A stretch of DNA of 64,000 nucleotides from Nitrospirae bacterium GWB2_47_37 (GTDB lineage Bacteria; Nitrospirota; Thermodesulfovibrionia; Thermodesulfovibrionales; Dissulfurispiraceae): assembly GCA_001803635.1 (NCBI GenBank), contig MHDU01000038.1, positions 18,762 through 82,761 on the forward strand, read 5' to 3'. Under the pieces are notes generated by a model that saw only the letters and a program-made list of their open reading frames with translations, ran no database searches and had not been told where the DNA came from. Position numbers and translations under genes: made by a program. Below are positions 17,008-25,236 of the stretch, piece by piece (position 1 is the stretch's first letter; every line of letters starts with the position of its first letter).

Positions 17008-18167
17008 GCCTGTTAGCGGATCTCCTCTCCAAGATAAAACCTTACACGGCTAAAGGGGACGTGCCTCCCGGCCTTAAAAATGTAGTTTCCGATTCTACAA
17101 AAAAAGAAACAGCAAGAAAAAAAATCGTTATATTTTCCGTTTTAGTTATTCTCGCAGTTGTTGCCGGAGTCGGCGCCGTTTACATAATGGATATTTATCT
17201 GAAGCCGTCTCAAATAAAGAGGGCAGAGCGCAGGCCGCAGCCCGCGGCAGTCGAAAGCCCTAAGGCTGAAGTTAAGATTCAAGAGCAGCCTCCCATTACG
17301 GATGCTGTAACTCCAAAAATTCCTTCAGAAGCGGAAACAAAAGCCGCTTCACGGAAGGCGGCGGATAAGAGAGAGCCGGAAGTTCTTAAAGATAAAGCTC
17401 AGCCTGCTGTGAAGCCGAAAGAGAGAGGTCAGGCCGCTGCCGGGAAAAGAAAAAAGGAGCCTGCCGATAAAACGGTAAAGCAGGCCGAAATGCAGCGCGA
17501 GAACATTTCGGACGATTCGCAGCCGAAAAGGGATGTTAAGTCTCAACAGCCGAAGAAAGCGGAATCTCAGGAAGCCGCTCAAAAAGAAAAACAGGCGCCG
17601 GATTCTTCAAGCAGGGATGTGTACCTTTATACCGCAAGGACATACGAATCGAGAAGGGATTATCAGCAGGCGTTTTTGAATTATAAAAAGGCATTGGAGA
17701 TAGACCCTGAAAATTACGTTATCATGAATAATATTTCGAGCGTGCTTATTCAACTTTCCTCCTTTGAAGAAGCCGTAGGGTATGCCGGCAAGGTCTTAAG
17801 CATAAAAAAAGATTACGTGCCCTCTCTTGTTAATTTAGGCATAGCTTATATACGGCTCGGCAACCTCACCGAAGGCGAGGGGTATCTCTCCAAGGCATTG
17901 TCGAGGGAGCCGTCGAATAATTACGCCCTTCTTAATCTCGGTATTCTTCATGAAAGGCGCGGGGATAATGATAAGGCATACGGATATTTCTTGAAGCTTT
18001 CGGATATGAGGGACGTTCAGGGTTATCTCGGCGTCGGGCGCATTTTTGAAAAGCAGGGCAGGAAGGCGGACGCGTCAAGGATATATAAGGATATACTTTC
18101 TATTAATAACATAGATTCAAAGACCAAGAAATTCGTGAACGACAGGCTGATACAATTAGGGCAGTAG
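17004..18167 (+). CDS. Membrane-anchored TPR protein, MshN-like
   Basis: The 387-residue product has a short cytoplasmic N-terminus, one transmembrane helix (about residues 41-66, IVIFSVLVILAVVAGVGAVYIM), a long Lys/Ala/Pro/Glu-rich linker (about 70-200), and a C-terminal array of four or five TPR units (about 200-385, with ALEIDPENYVIMNNISSVL and LNLGILHERRGDNDKAYGYF). This layout is that of MshN of the MSHA pilus cluster. The start is GTG in a GTGA overlap with the preceding gene. It converges on the mshM-like gene, and a REP-like element lies between them. Function in pilus biogenesis is inferred from layout and neighbours. Confidence 0.75.
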   Translation: MSLLADLLSKIKPYTAKGDVPPGLKNVVSDSTKKETARKKIVIFSVLVILAVVAGVGAVYIMDIYLKPSQIKRAERRPQPAAVESPKAEVKIQEQPPITDAVTPKIPSEAETKAASRKAADKREPEVLKDKAQPAVKPKERGQAAAGKRKKEPADKTVKQAEMQRENISDDSQPKRDVKSQQPKKAESQEAAQKEKQAPDSSSRDVYLYTARTYESRRDYQQAFLNYKKALEIDPENYVIMNNISSVLIQLSSFEEAVGYAGKVLSIKKDYVPSLVNLGIAYIRLGNLTEGEGYLSKALSREPSNNYALLNLGILHERRGDNDKAYGYFLKLSDMRDVQGYLGVGRIFEKQGRKADASRIYKDILSINNIDSKTKKFVNDRLIQLGQ

Positions 18168-18177
18168 TGATAGGTTT

Positions 18178-18227
18178 CGGGACAGTCCCGAATCTACGGC
18201 TTCGCCCGTAATTCTGGGACAGTCCCC
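18178..18227. repeat. REP-like palindromic element, copy 1
   Basis: Two GGGACAGTCCC palindromes (18179-18189 and 18216-18226) flank a small central hairpin (ACGG/CCGT). A second copy with the same architecture lies at 24469-24520. The element overlaps the 3' end of the mshM-like gene. Such paired GGGACAGTCCC units are typical of REP sequences mobilised by IS200-type REP-associated transposases; none is encoded here. Confidence 0.85.
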
Positions 18228-19474
18228 TGCTCTAATCTCACTGCCTTGTCGGCGATCCAGCCTTCTTTGCCTTCCGATGTTTTTACCTTGTACCATTTCC
18301 TGCCGCCGATTTCCGTGAACTCGTCCGTTATCTCGAAAACCTTTCCCTTCGACGCCGGTGTAACGGTCTCGGCGTTGATTGAGGGTTCGGTTCTTAGATT
18401 GGCGGTATCCGCAACAACTATTAATGTTTTTTGCCGCGCTGTTATATCTATGCCCGGCCCCGGGAGTTTATCGGTATTGACCGCATCGACCTTAGGCGGT
18501 TCTTTTACAACGGCATCCTGCCTGTCTGCTCTATGAGTCGAATCTGCGACCGGGGTAATATGCAGATCGTAATTCATGATAATCGCAATCGCGAAGGCGG
18601 TTATAAGAAGCGCGGCTAAAAGGGATGCCTTTAGAACCTTTCGCCGTTTAACTACAGGCATCGCGACATCGGAAATATGGCGTATCGCATATTCGACATG
18701 CCGTTTTTTAACCTGCCTGCTCATGTCTAAGTAAGCCGCCATCATAGCCCTCGAACATATCAGGTTTATGAGCCTCGGAATTCCTTTGGATAATTTATGA
18801 ATAAATCTCTTCGCCCTGTCTTCGAATACGACATTGCCCTTACCGGCCTTTACCAGCCTGTAATTGATGTAGTCGGAAGCCTCATTTATCGTCAGAGGCA
18901 TTAGAGTAGTTCTTACGGTTATACGCTGATTCAGTTGTTTGAGATTTTCCGAAAACAGTCTGCTCCTTAATTCCGGCTGCCCTATCAGGACTATCTGTAG
19001 CAGCTTTTCCTTTTCGGTTTCGAGATTCGACAGCAGCCTTAACTCCTCAAGCGTTTCGTCGGGAAGGTTCTGTGCCTCATCTACTATAATGATTATCCTC
19101 CGCCCGAACATAGAGTTTTCTATGAGAAAATCCCTGAATGCCCTGATAATCTCGTTTTTATTCGTGTTTTTTACTTTTACGTTAAGGTCTTCGAGCACCG
19201 TGAGCAGAAATTCCTCCGGCGAGAGCCTCGGCGTCAGGACAAGCGCTATGCCTGCCCTGTCTTTCCACCTGTCGGTGTTGAGGAATGTATTGAGCAGTGT
19301 GGTTTTACCCGTTCCGGGTTCTCCGGTGCACATGAAAAATCCCTCTTTCTGCTCCACGATGTAATTGAAAGACGAGAGCGCTTCGTTATGGCTCCCTGAC
19401 GGATAGAAATAAAATGGATCCGGAGTAAGCCTGAAGGGGTTTTCTTTTAAATCGAAAAATTCGAGGTAATCCAT
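18194..19474 (-). CDS. mshM: ExeA/MshM-type AAA ATPase with C-terminal SH3-like domain
   Basis: The 426-residue protein begins MDYLEFFDLKENPFRLTPDPFYFYPS, the hallmark of ExeA/MshM ATPases, with Walker A GEPGTGKTT (residues 51-59), Walker B IIIIVDEAQNLP and a sensor region. A single transmembrane helix lies near residues 283-303. The periplasmic part ends in a bacterial SH3 domain (about 350-415, IVVADTANLRTEPS), probably binding peptidoglycan. The family places secretin or pilus complexes in the cell wall. The start codon overlaps the stop of the upstream mshG-like gene by 1 nt. The last 13 codons (from LEQGTVPEL to the stop) come from the REP element, so the natural C-terminus may have been altered. 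Confidence 0.88.
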   Translation of the reverse strand: MDYLEFFDLKENPFRLTPDPFYFYPSGSHNEALSSFNYIVEQKEGFFMCTGEPGTGKTTLLNTFLNTDRWKDRAGIALVLTPRLSPEEFLLTVLEDLNVKVKNTNKNEIIRAFRDFLIENSMFGRRIIIIVDEAQNLPDETLEELRLLSNLETEKEKLLQIVLIGQPELRSRLFSENLKQLNQRITVRTTLMPLTINEASDYINYRLVKAGKGNVVFEDRAKRFIHKLSKGIPRLINLICSRAMMAAYLDMSRQVKKRHVEYAIRHISDVAMPVVKRRKVLKASLLAALLITAFAIAIIMNYDLHITPVADSTHRADRQDAVVKEPPKVDAVNTDKLPGPGIDITARQKTLIVVADTANLRTEPSINAETVTPASKGKVFEITDEFTEIGGRKWYKVKTSEGKEGWIADKAVRLEQGTVPELRAKP

Positions 19475-20694
19475 TATCTCCCCTTGCCGAATGTTGAAAT
19501 AAGGTCATAGAGCGGCAGCATAAGCCCTATGATGATTACCGCGAAAAGCCCGCCTACAACCGCGATTACAATGGGCTCTATCATCTTGCCCATTTTATCG
19601 GATATATCATCCAGTTTTTTGATATAAAGCTTCGAAAGAAAGGCGAACTGCTCGTCGAGGTTGCCGCTCGTCTCGCCTATATCCACCATTCTTATAACGA
19701 GCGGCGGAAAAACCGGATGTTCCCTCATAGCGTCGGATATCCTGCTTCCGGCTGCTATAGTATCGTTCGACTTAAGTATAGCCCTTTTGAACACCTCATT
19801 GCCTATAACGTCCGCGATTATATCGAAGGACCTGTTTATGGTGAGGCCGGCCACTATAAGTATCCGGAGTTGCTCGGAAAAGAGAGCTAACAGTTTGTTG
19901 TATACCACAAGCTTTACGATAGGGAATGCAAGTTTGAGCCTGTCCACGTAATATCTGGTGCGTTCTTTCTGCTTCAGTATCTGGAAAAGGGCAAAAATCG
20001 CGACCGGCATGAGCGGAATAAGATACCAGTATGCCTGTGTGAAATTGCTTACATGCAGGAGAATCCGCGTTATTAGCGGCAGTTTTACGCCCATTTCCAT
20101 AAGGGTCTTCATTATCTTGGGCAAAACGTACGCAAGCCAGAATATCAGGGCGCCCATGGTCGTGACTAAGGCAAAGGCAGGATAAATAAGCGCCCTCTTT
20201 ATTGCAGAGGCGAGGTCTTCCATTTTTTGCAGGTGATCCGCAATATCCAGCAGGCTTCTTTCAAGGCGTCCTGTTTCCTCCCCGATCTTTACCAGCCTGA
20301 CAAAGACATCCGGGAAAACATTTTTGTGGGCATCTACTGCGTCGGAAAATCTTAGCCCCATTTCGGTGCGTTTTTTTATGTCCGTTATAATGCCGTTGAG
20401 TTTTTTATTCTCTGTTGTCGCTATGATGTCTCCGAGCGCTGAAAGGAGCGGTACGCCTGCCCGGAGCATAATGGAAAGATTATTGGCAAATTCTATGACA
20501 TCCTTGCGTTGCAGCTTACGCGAGAGTAGGACGCCTCTAAGATACGCGGCCGCGCTGCTTGCCTTTTTAAGGTTGAGAATATAAAACCCTCTTGAGGCGA
20601 GATCGCCGTAAACGGAGCCTATATCCTCTCCTTCGGCAAGGCCTCTTACGATCACGCCGTCGGCATCTAAGGCCTTATATGAAAAATAGTTCAT
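19474..20694 (-). CDS. mshG: Type IV pilus inner-membrane platform protein, PilC/GspF family (MshG-like)
   Basis: The 406-residue protein has two GspF domains, each with conserved GETSG/GEETGRLE-type motifs, and three hydrophobic segments (about 170-190, 220-240 and 376-400). It is the inner-membrane core on which the assembly ATPase acts to extrude pilin. The N-terminus MNYFSYKALDADG is typical. Its ATG overlaps the mshE-like stop (ATGA), and its stop overlaps the mshM-like start. The order mshE-mshG-mshM is close to MSHA clusters of gammaproteobacteria. Confidence 0.9.
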   Translation of the reverse strand: MNYFSYKALDADGVIVRGLAEGEDIGSVYGDLASRGFYILNLKKASSAAAYLRGVLLSRKLQRKDVIEFANNLSIMLRAGVPLLSALGDIIATTENKKLNGIITDIKKRTEMGLRFSDAVDAHKNVFPDVFVRLVKIGEETGRLERSLLDIADHLQKMEDLASAIKRALIYPAFALVTTMGALIFWLAYVLPKIMKTLMEMGVKLPLITRILLHVSNFTQAYWYLIPLMPVAIFALFQILKQKERTRYYVDRLKLAFPIVKLVVYNKLLALFSEQLRILIVAGLTINRSFDIIADVIGNEVFKRAILKSNDTIAAGSRISDAMREHPVFPPLVIRMVDIGETSGNLDEQFAFLSKLYIKKLDDISDKMGKMIEPIVIAVVGGLFAVIIIGLMLPLYDLISTFGKGR

Positions 20695-22337
20695 CCCGCT
20701 ACTCTTAGAACTTCATCGAGGGTAGTAATCCCTTCAGCCGCCTTTATTATGGCGTCTTCCTTCAAGGGGCGCATGCCTTTTTTTACCGCGGCTTCCTTTA
20801 TCGCTATGATAGAAGCCCCCGAATATATCATTTCCCGTATCTCGTCGTCGATGATCAGTATCTCTCCTATAACCGTTCTTCCGGTATAGCCCGTGCCGCT
20901 GCACTTGGAACAGCCCTTGCCCTTAAAGGCGCTGCTTAAAGTTATCCCGTATTCTTTAAAGACCGATATTTCATGTTCGTTCAGGCTGTATTCAATTTTG
21001 CAATAACGGCATATTTTTCTTGCCAGCCTCTGCGCCATTATTGCAAGAAGAGATGAGGACATCAGGAACCTATCCACCTGTAAATCCAAAAGCCTCGGGA
21101 TTGCCGTTACCGCGTCGTTTGTATGGAGCGTAGATAAAACAAGGTGTCCTGTTATGGATGACCTGATTGCTATTTTGGCGGTTTCCTCGTCTCTTATCTC
21201 TCCGAGAAGCATTACATCGGGGTCCTGCCTCATGAAATTCCTGCCGGCGAGGGCGAAGTCATAGCCGGCCTTTTCATTGACCTGCGTCTGTTTGATCAAG
21301 CTGAGCTTGTATTCAACCGGATCTTCGACTGTAAGGACGTTCCTTTCAATAAGGTTTATTTCTCTTAATGCGGCATAAAGGGTGGTTGTTTTACCGCTTC
21401 CGGTAGGGCCTGTAATAAGAATTATCCCGTAAGGTTTATGGAATAATGCCTTTATTTTTTTTGTATTGACCTCATCGAACCCGAGCATTTCGATCCTTAA
21501 CAGCGACCCCGTGCCTGCGAGTATTCTCATCACTATGTTTTCTCCATATATCGTAGGAATCGTCGATATGCGGAGGTCATATCCTTTGCTCAGAAAATCG
21601 AACCTGAAAGAACCGTCTTGCGGCAACCTTTGCTCCGCTATGTCGAGCTGCGCGAGTATCTTTATCCTCGATACGATACCGTTGTGGGCGGCCTTGGGGA
21701 TGCCGTGGCCGTGCTGCATGACGCCGTCTACGCGGTAGAAAATATTTATCATGTCGGCGGTGGGGTTGACATGTATATCCGTTGCGTTTTTTCTGATCCC
21801 GTCCATTATGATGAGGTTTGCGAGGTTCGTTACGGCGGCGCCTGTGGCGGTCTCCGTAGCCTTGATCTCGGATATTATGTCTTCCATTCTCTTATGAATA
21901 GGGTTTTCGAGGAAAAAGTATGCCCTGTCCATCGCGTCCCGGAAGCTGTCCGCATCCACCATGCAGACCTTGGGCGGGCTTTTTACGGCCCTTGTAGCGG
22001 TATCTACCGCTACAATATTGCTCGGGTTAGTTATACCTATGGTCATGCGCCCGTCTTCCATGTCGAGGGGAATGAACCCTGCCTTTTCAGCAATGTCTTT
22101 TTGCACGGCCCTGAGGGCATTTTCCGATATGGCATACTCGCCGAGGTCTATGAATTCTATACCGGATTGCTCTGCCAGTATCCGCCCCAGCTCTTTAGAC
22201 GATATAAAGCCGAGATTTACGAGGGCGTCGCCGAGCAGGGTGCCGGTTATTTTTTGCTGGATTAAAGCGACATGGAGCTGTTCGTCGGTGAGGAGCCCCC
22301 GCGCCTTTAATAAATCGCCTATTCTTATAGTTGCCAT
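20691..22337 (-). CDS. mshE: Type IV pilus assembly ATPase, PilB/GspE family (MshE-like)
   Basis: The 548-residue hexameric ATPase powers pilin polymerisation. The N-terminal MshEN-type domain (LKARGLLTDEQL, ALVNLGFISSKEL) resembles the c-di-GMP-binding domain of MshE. The catalytic part has Walker A GPTGSGKT, the Asp box, Walker B MLLGEIRDEETA and the His box GHLVLSTLHTNDA. A zinc-binding pair CRYC/CSKC follows, as in GspE and PilB. No PilT-like retraction ATPase is in the window. It overlaps the mshG-like start by 3 nt. c-di-GMP binding is a family-based inference. Confidence 0.92.
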   Translation of the reverse strand: MATIRIGDLLKARGLLTDEQLHVALIQQKITGTLLGDALVNLGFISSKELGRILAEQSGIEFIDLGEYAISENALRAVQKDIAEKAGFIPLDMEDGRMTIGITNPSNIVAVDTATRAVKSPPKVCMVDADSFRDAMDRAYFFLENPIHKRMEDIISEIKATETATGAAVTNLANLIIMDGIRKNATDIHVNPTADMINIFYRVDGVMQHGHGIPKAAHNGIVSRIKILAQLDIAEQRLPQDGSFRFDFLSKGYDLRISTIPTIYGENIVMRILAGTGSLLRIEMLGFDEVNTKKIKALFHKPYGIILITGPTGSGKTTTLYAALREINLIERNVLTVEDPVEYKLSLIKQTQVNEKAGYDFALAGRNFMRQDPDVMLLGEIRDEETAKIAIRSSITGHLVLSTLHTNDAVTAIPRLLDLQVDRFLMSSSLLAIMAQRLARKICRYCKIEYSLNEHEISVFKEYGITLSSAFKGKGCSKCSGTGYTGRTVIGEILIIDDEIREMIYSGASIIAIKEAAVKKGMRPLKEDAIIKAAEGITTLDEVLRVAG

Positions 22338-22375
22338 AATTTTCTAAAACCGTTTAAACTGTTTGAACCGTTTAT

Positions 22376-24025
22376 CTACCTCGATACCAGTATAGGCTGA
22401 AGGACGATAACAAGCTCCGAACGGGATTCCAGCTTGTCCCTGTTTTTAAATGCCTCGCCTAAAACAGGCACATCACCCAGCCCCGGAATTTTATAATCGC
22501 TGACGCTCTCTTTTTTGGATATCAATCCGCCGATTACGACCATCTGCCCGTCCCTTACCTTCACCGTAGTGCTGAGTTCGCGCAGATCAACCGTAGGGAG
22601 CGAGATTTGGGTTTGGGTCGTCCCGCTTCCGAGCGTTTTATCTTCGAGTTTTATCAAATCCGAGATTATGGGGGTTATTGTCATTGAGATCTCCCCGTTT
22701 TCATTGATGTAGGGAACTATTCCTATCATAATGCCGGAAAGTATGTTGCTCGTCGTAACCGTAAAAGAGGTTGTCGGAGTAGTGCCGGTAGTAGTTATCG
22801 TTTCGACTTTCGATATGAAACTCTGATTTCTTCCGACGCTTAGAAGGGCTGTCTGGCCGTTCATTATGTTGACCCTCGGATTTGACAGTGTTCGCACATC
22901 CCCCTGTGATTGAAGAGCCTTTAAAAGTGATGTAAAGTTTCCCCGTGTAACACCCATATTTATGTAAGGGCTTGTAAGAGGAACTACTCCTGTAAAGCCC
23001 GGTGTCAGCGTGGTAAGGTCGATTTTAAAGTCGTCCAGTTTCTGGTTTAGTAAACCCCAGTCGATTCCGTATTTCAATCCTTCGGATAACTGTACCTCTA
23101 TTATTTTAGCCTCGACAAGAACCTGCCTGCTTATAATCCTTTTTATCGTATTCAGATATTGCTCGACCCGTTCTATATTCCTCTTCGTAGATGTTACAAA
23201 TATTGTCCCTGTCAGCCTGTTAATAGTATGGCTTTGCTGTACCGGAGCGACTGTTGTTGCAGGCGTGCCTCCAGCAGGGGGCGCTGTTGCCGGCTGCGCC
23301 GCGCCTAAAATGCTTGCGATAGATTTTTCGATCGCATCCCAGAAATTAAAGGCGGTGGTATCGCTCTTTGTATTCTGGGTAATATTTCCTTTTATAGTTG
23401 TACTCCCTCCCGATGTGCTTCCTCCAGCCAACGAGCCCGTAGCACCGCCGAGTATATCGCCGCCGACATCGACGCTGTAAGTCTGCAAAACAGCCGGATG
23501 CCCCAATTCGAATATCTTTGTATCGACAGCTTTTACAAAAAGCATATTGTCTTTTATGTTGTAAAAATAATCCACGGACGAAAATATCGTATTCAGGGCG
23601 TCTTCGGCGCTCATGTTCCTTAATGTCAGGCTGATGGGAGTTTCGGCGTTAACCCCCCTTTCCATAACGAGATTAAGGCCCGTAGCCTCGGAGATAACGT
23701 AAAGCACGTCCCGCAAAGGCGTGTTTCTTGCCTTAATATCGACAATTCTTGTTTTGAGGGGAGAAACGTCTTCAGTCACCGGCATAAAGTCCGGCATCTT
23801 CGGCTCGGATGGAGGCGGCCTGTCAGGTTTTACCTCCTGAGCCTCTTTCGGTATCTGAATTTCTCTCTTTATGTCGGTGTAAGAACAGGATAAAAGCAGC
23901 AGAGCAGCAGAGCAATAGAGCAGTAAGTTTAGAGCGGTAGTCTTTAAGGGGTATAAATTTATTTCATAGCGTAACTGTTGTTCTGATGATCTGCTGCCCT
24001 GTTGCTCTATTCTATCTTTATCCAT
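22376..24025 (-). CDS. mshL: Outer-membrane secretin, MshL/PilQ family lipoprotein
   Basis: This protein of about 549 residues forms the gated outer-membrane ring for the pilus. After an N-terminal hydrophobic segment ending in a lipobox-like LLLLSC (Cys about residue 47) come an STN-like domain (ARNTPLRDVLYVISEATGLNL), a secretin_N domain interrupted by a Gly/Ser/Thr-rich loop (GGATGSLAGGSTSGGSTT), and the secretin beta-barrel region with VPLTSPYINMGV and VVIGGLISKKES. I chose ATG 24025; a GTG at 24034 is in frame. The start lies inside the mshK-like gene in another frame. The first ~50 codons are made of repetitive GCAGAGCAGC-type words, so the signal region may derive from a repeat. Confidence 0.88.
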   Translation of the reverse strand: MDKDRIEQQGSRSSEQQLRYEINLYPLKTTALNLLLYCSAALLLLSCSYTDIKREIQIPKEAQEVKPDRPPPSEPKMPDFMPVTEDVSPLKTRIVDIKARNTPLRDVLYVISEATGLNLVMERGVNAETPISLTLRNMSAEDALNTIFSSVDYFYNIKDNMLFVKAVDTKIFELGHPAVLQTYSVDVGGDILGGATGSLAGGSTSGGSTTIKGNITQNTKSDTTAFNFWDAIEKSIASILGAAQPATAPPAGGTPATTVAPVQQSHTINRLTGTIFVTSTKRNIERVEQYLNTIKRIISRQVLVEAKIIEVQLSEGLKYGIDWGLLNQKLDDFKIDLTTLTPGFTGVVPLTSPYINMGVTRGNFTSLLKALQSQGDVRTLSNPRVNIMNGQTALLSVGRNQSFISKVETITTTGTTPTTSFTVTTSNILSGIMIGIVPYINENGEISMTITPIISDLIKLEDKTLGSGTTQTQISLPTVDLRELSTTVKVRDGQMVVIGGLISKKESVSDYKIPGLGDVPVLGEAFKNRDKLESRSELVIVLQPILVSR

Positions 24026-24447
24026 TTTGCCCACATTTTATCTTTTAATAAGACCCTGCCTCTTTCTATTTTTTCGACCCGCATGCTGTCGATAGAATCC
24101 CCTTCGTTGACTATGATACCATTTATTATTGCTATTTTTCTGCCGCCGTTTATGAGTATAAGCGAGACCTTTTTTTCTTCGGCCTTCGCTTCCGGAGGGG
24201 GCGCCATTTTATCGAGCGGGACTTTAGGGAACGCGACTTTAGGGGCTTCAAGAGAGATCGGATTGGCGAGCGAAGGGACAGGAGCGGGCTGTTTGAATGA
24301 AATTTTCGTTTTTTGGTGATAAAAGGCGAGGATCTGCTTTTCGCCAGGGGACATGAAAGGCTTAAACTTCGCGCTCGACGAGATCACGACGCCTAATGCG
24401 ATTGCGATCAACGGCGCTGCCGATATTAGTACGAGTTTTTTGTCCAT
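24007..24447 (-). CDS. MshK/PilP-like pilus assembly protein
   Basis: The 146-residue protein has an N-terminal hydrophobic helix (about residues 5-24), a Pro/Lys-rich linker with APKVAFPKVPLDKMAPPPEAKAE, and a small C-terminal beta domain (VSLILINGGRKIAIINGIIVNEGDSID) like those of MshK, GspC or PilP. Such proteins join the inner-membrane subcomplex to the secretin, and the location between mshJ-like and mshL-like genes matches. Its last ~6 codons overlap the start of mshL. Sequence alone would not identify it; position and layout do. Confidence 0.72.
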   Translation of the reverse strand: MDKKLVLISAAPLIAIALGVVISSSAKFKPFMSPGEKQILAFYHQKTKISFKQPAPVPSLANPISLEAPKVAFPKVPLDKMAPPPEAKAEEKKVSLILINGGRKIAIINGIIVNEGDSIDSMRVEKIERGRVLLKDKMWAKWIKIE

Positions 24448-24682
24448 TTCCCCTTTCTGTCTCAGGGCGGGGACAGTCCCGATTCTACGGCTTACGCCCG
24501 TAAATCTGGGACAGTCCCCCGTTTCATAATTTCCCGCTCTTTATTAGCATAAAACATACCAATAATTAACCGATTGATTTTAAAATGAATAATAACATAT
24601 TATCATCATATTGACATTAAAAATGGAATAATAATGCCTGATTATCTATAGCAGTAGGAAAAATTTTCCCGACGGTCGGTTC
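24448..24682. other. Intergenic gap inside the pilus cluster
   Basis: This 235-bp gap separates the mshJ-like and mshK-like genes, which are otherwise tightly packed. It contains REP-like copy 2 (24469-24520) and AT-rich sequence with no ORF. The repeat insertion may have split a single operon. Confidence 0.6.
24469..24520. repeat. REP-like palindromic element, copy 2
   Basis: GGGACAGTCCC units at the left (24470-24480) and right (24508-24518) flank a central ACGG/CCGT hairpin, the same plan as copy 1. It lies between genes, so no protein end is affected here. Confidence 0.85.
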
Positions 24683-25231
24683 TCAGTCCTTATAGCTTTT
24701 GCTGTCTTTTAATGTCCTGAGAGCGCCCTTTATCTCGTAAGAGACGGCCGTTTTATCCTGCGACTGGAATACGGCTATCGAACTGATGGAGAAAAACGGG
24801 AATTTCAGCGACTGTAACCAGCCGATATTATTTACAAATGCGGTATAGTCTTTCATTTTATTGGCCTTTATCCCTACGGGCATGCCGATCTCATTGCCCT
24901 TGTATTCTATATTGGTTATGCTTACCTCCGCGTCCCTGAAGCGAGACTTCAGTTCGTCAATCCTGATATAGATAAGCTCTTCGGCCGTTTTTTTGTCGAA
25001 TATGTCGGGCATTATCATTTTTGCTTCCGCAATGGTCTTATCTATATCTCCGATCGCCTCTTTCATGCCGAAGACATTTTGTTTGGCTGTCTGAAGGCTT
25101 TTCCGGGTTGCGAAAACCGAATCTCCGTATTTTTTAGCGACAATGATTCCGGACACGACAATTATTAGGAGGATGCTCGCCGCGATGTATCCTGTCAACA
25201 GATTTTTAAGATTGTAGTGCCTATTGTCCAT
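24683..25231 (-). CDS. PilO/MshJ-like pilus assembly protein
   Basis: The 182-residue protein has one transmembrane helix (about residues 12-32, LTGYIAASILLIIVVSGIIVA), a coiled-coil-prone stretch (about 40-90) and a C-terminal ferredoxin-like fold region. PilO-type proteins form heterodimers with PilN in the periplasm and align the machinery. It starts 5 bp downstream of the mshI-like stop. The family is sequence-poor; the call rests on size, topology and position between MshI-like and MshK-like genes. Confidence 0.72.
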   Translation of the reverse strand: MDNRHYNLKNLLTGYIAASILLIIVVSGIIVAKKYGDSVFATRKSLQTAKQNVFGMKEAIGDIDKTIAEAKMIMPDIFDKKTAEELIYIRIDELKSRFRDAEVSITNIEYKGNEIGMPVGIKANKMKDYTAFVNNIGWLQSLKFPFFSISSIAVFQSQDKTAVSYEIKGALRTLKDSKSYKD

Positions 25232-25236
25232 AGTTG

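Noticed and set aside
21618..22265. 215-codon plus-strand open frame opposite mshE
   Set aside because: It lies wholly antisense to a clear GspE-family ATPase and shows no domain features.
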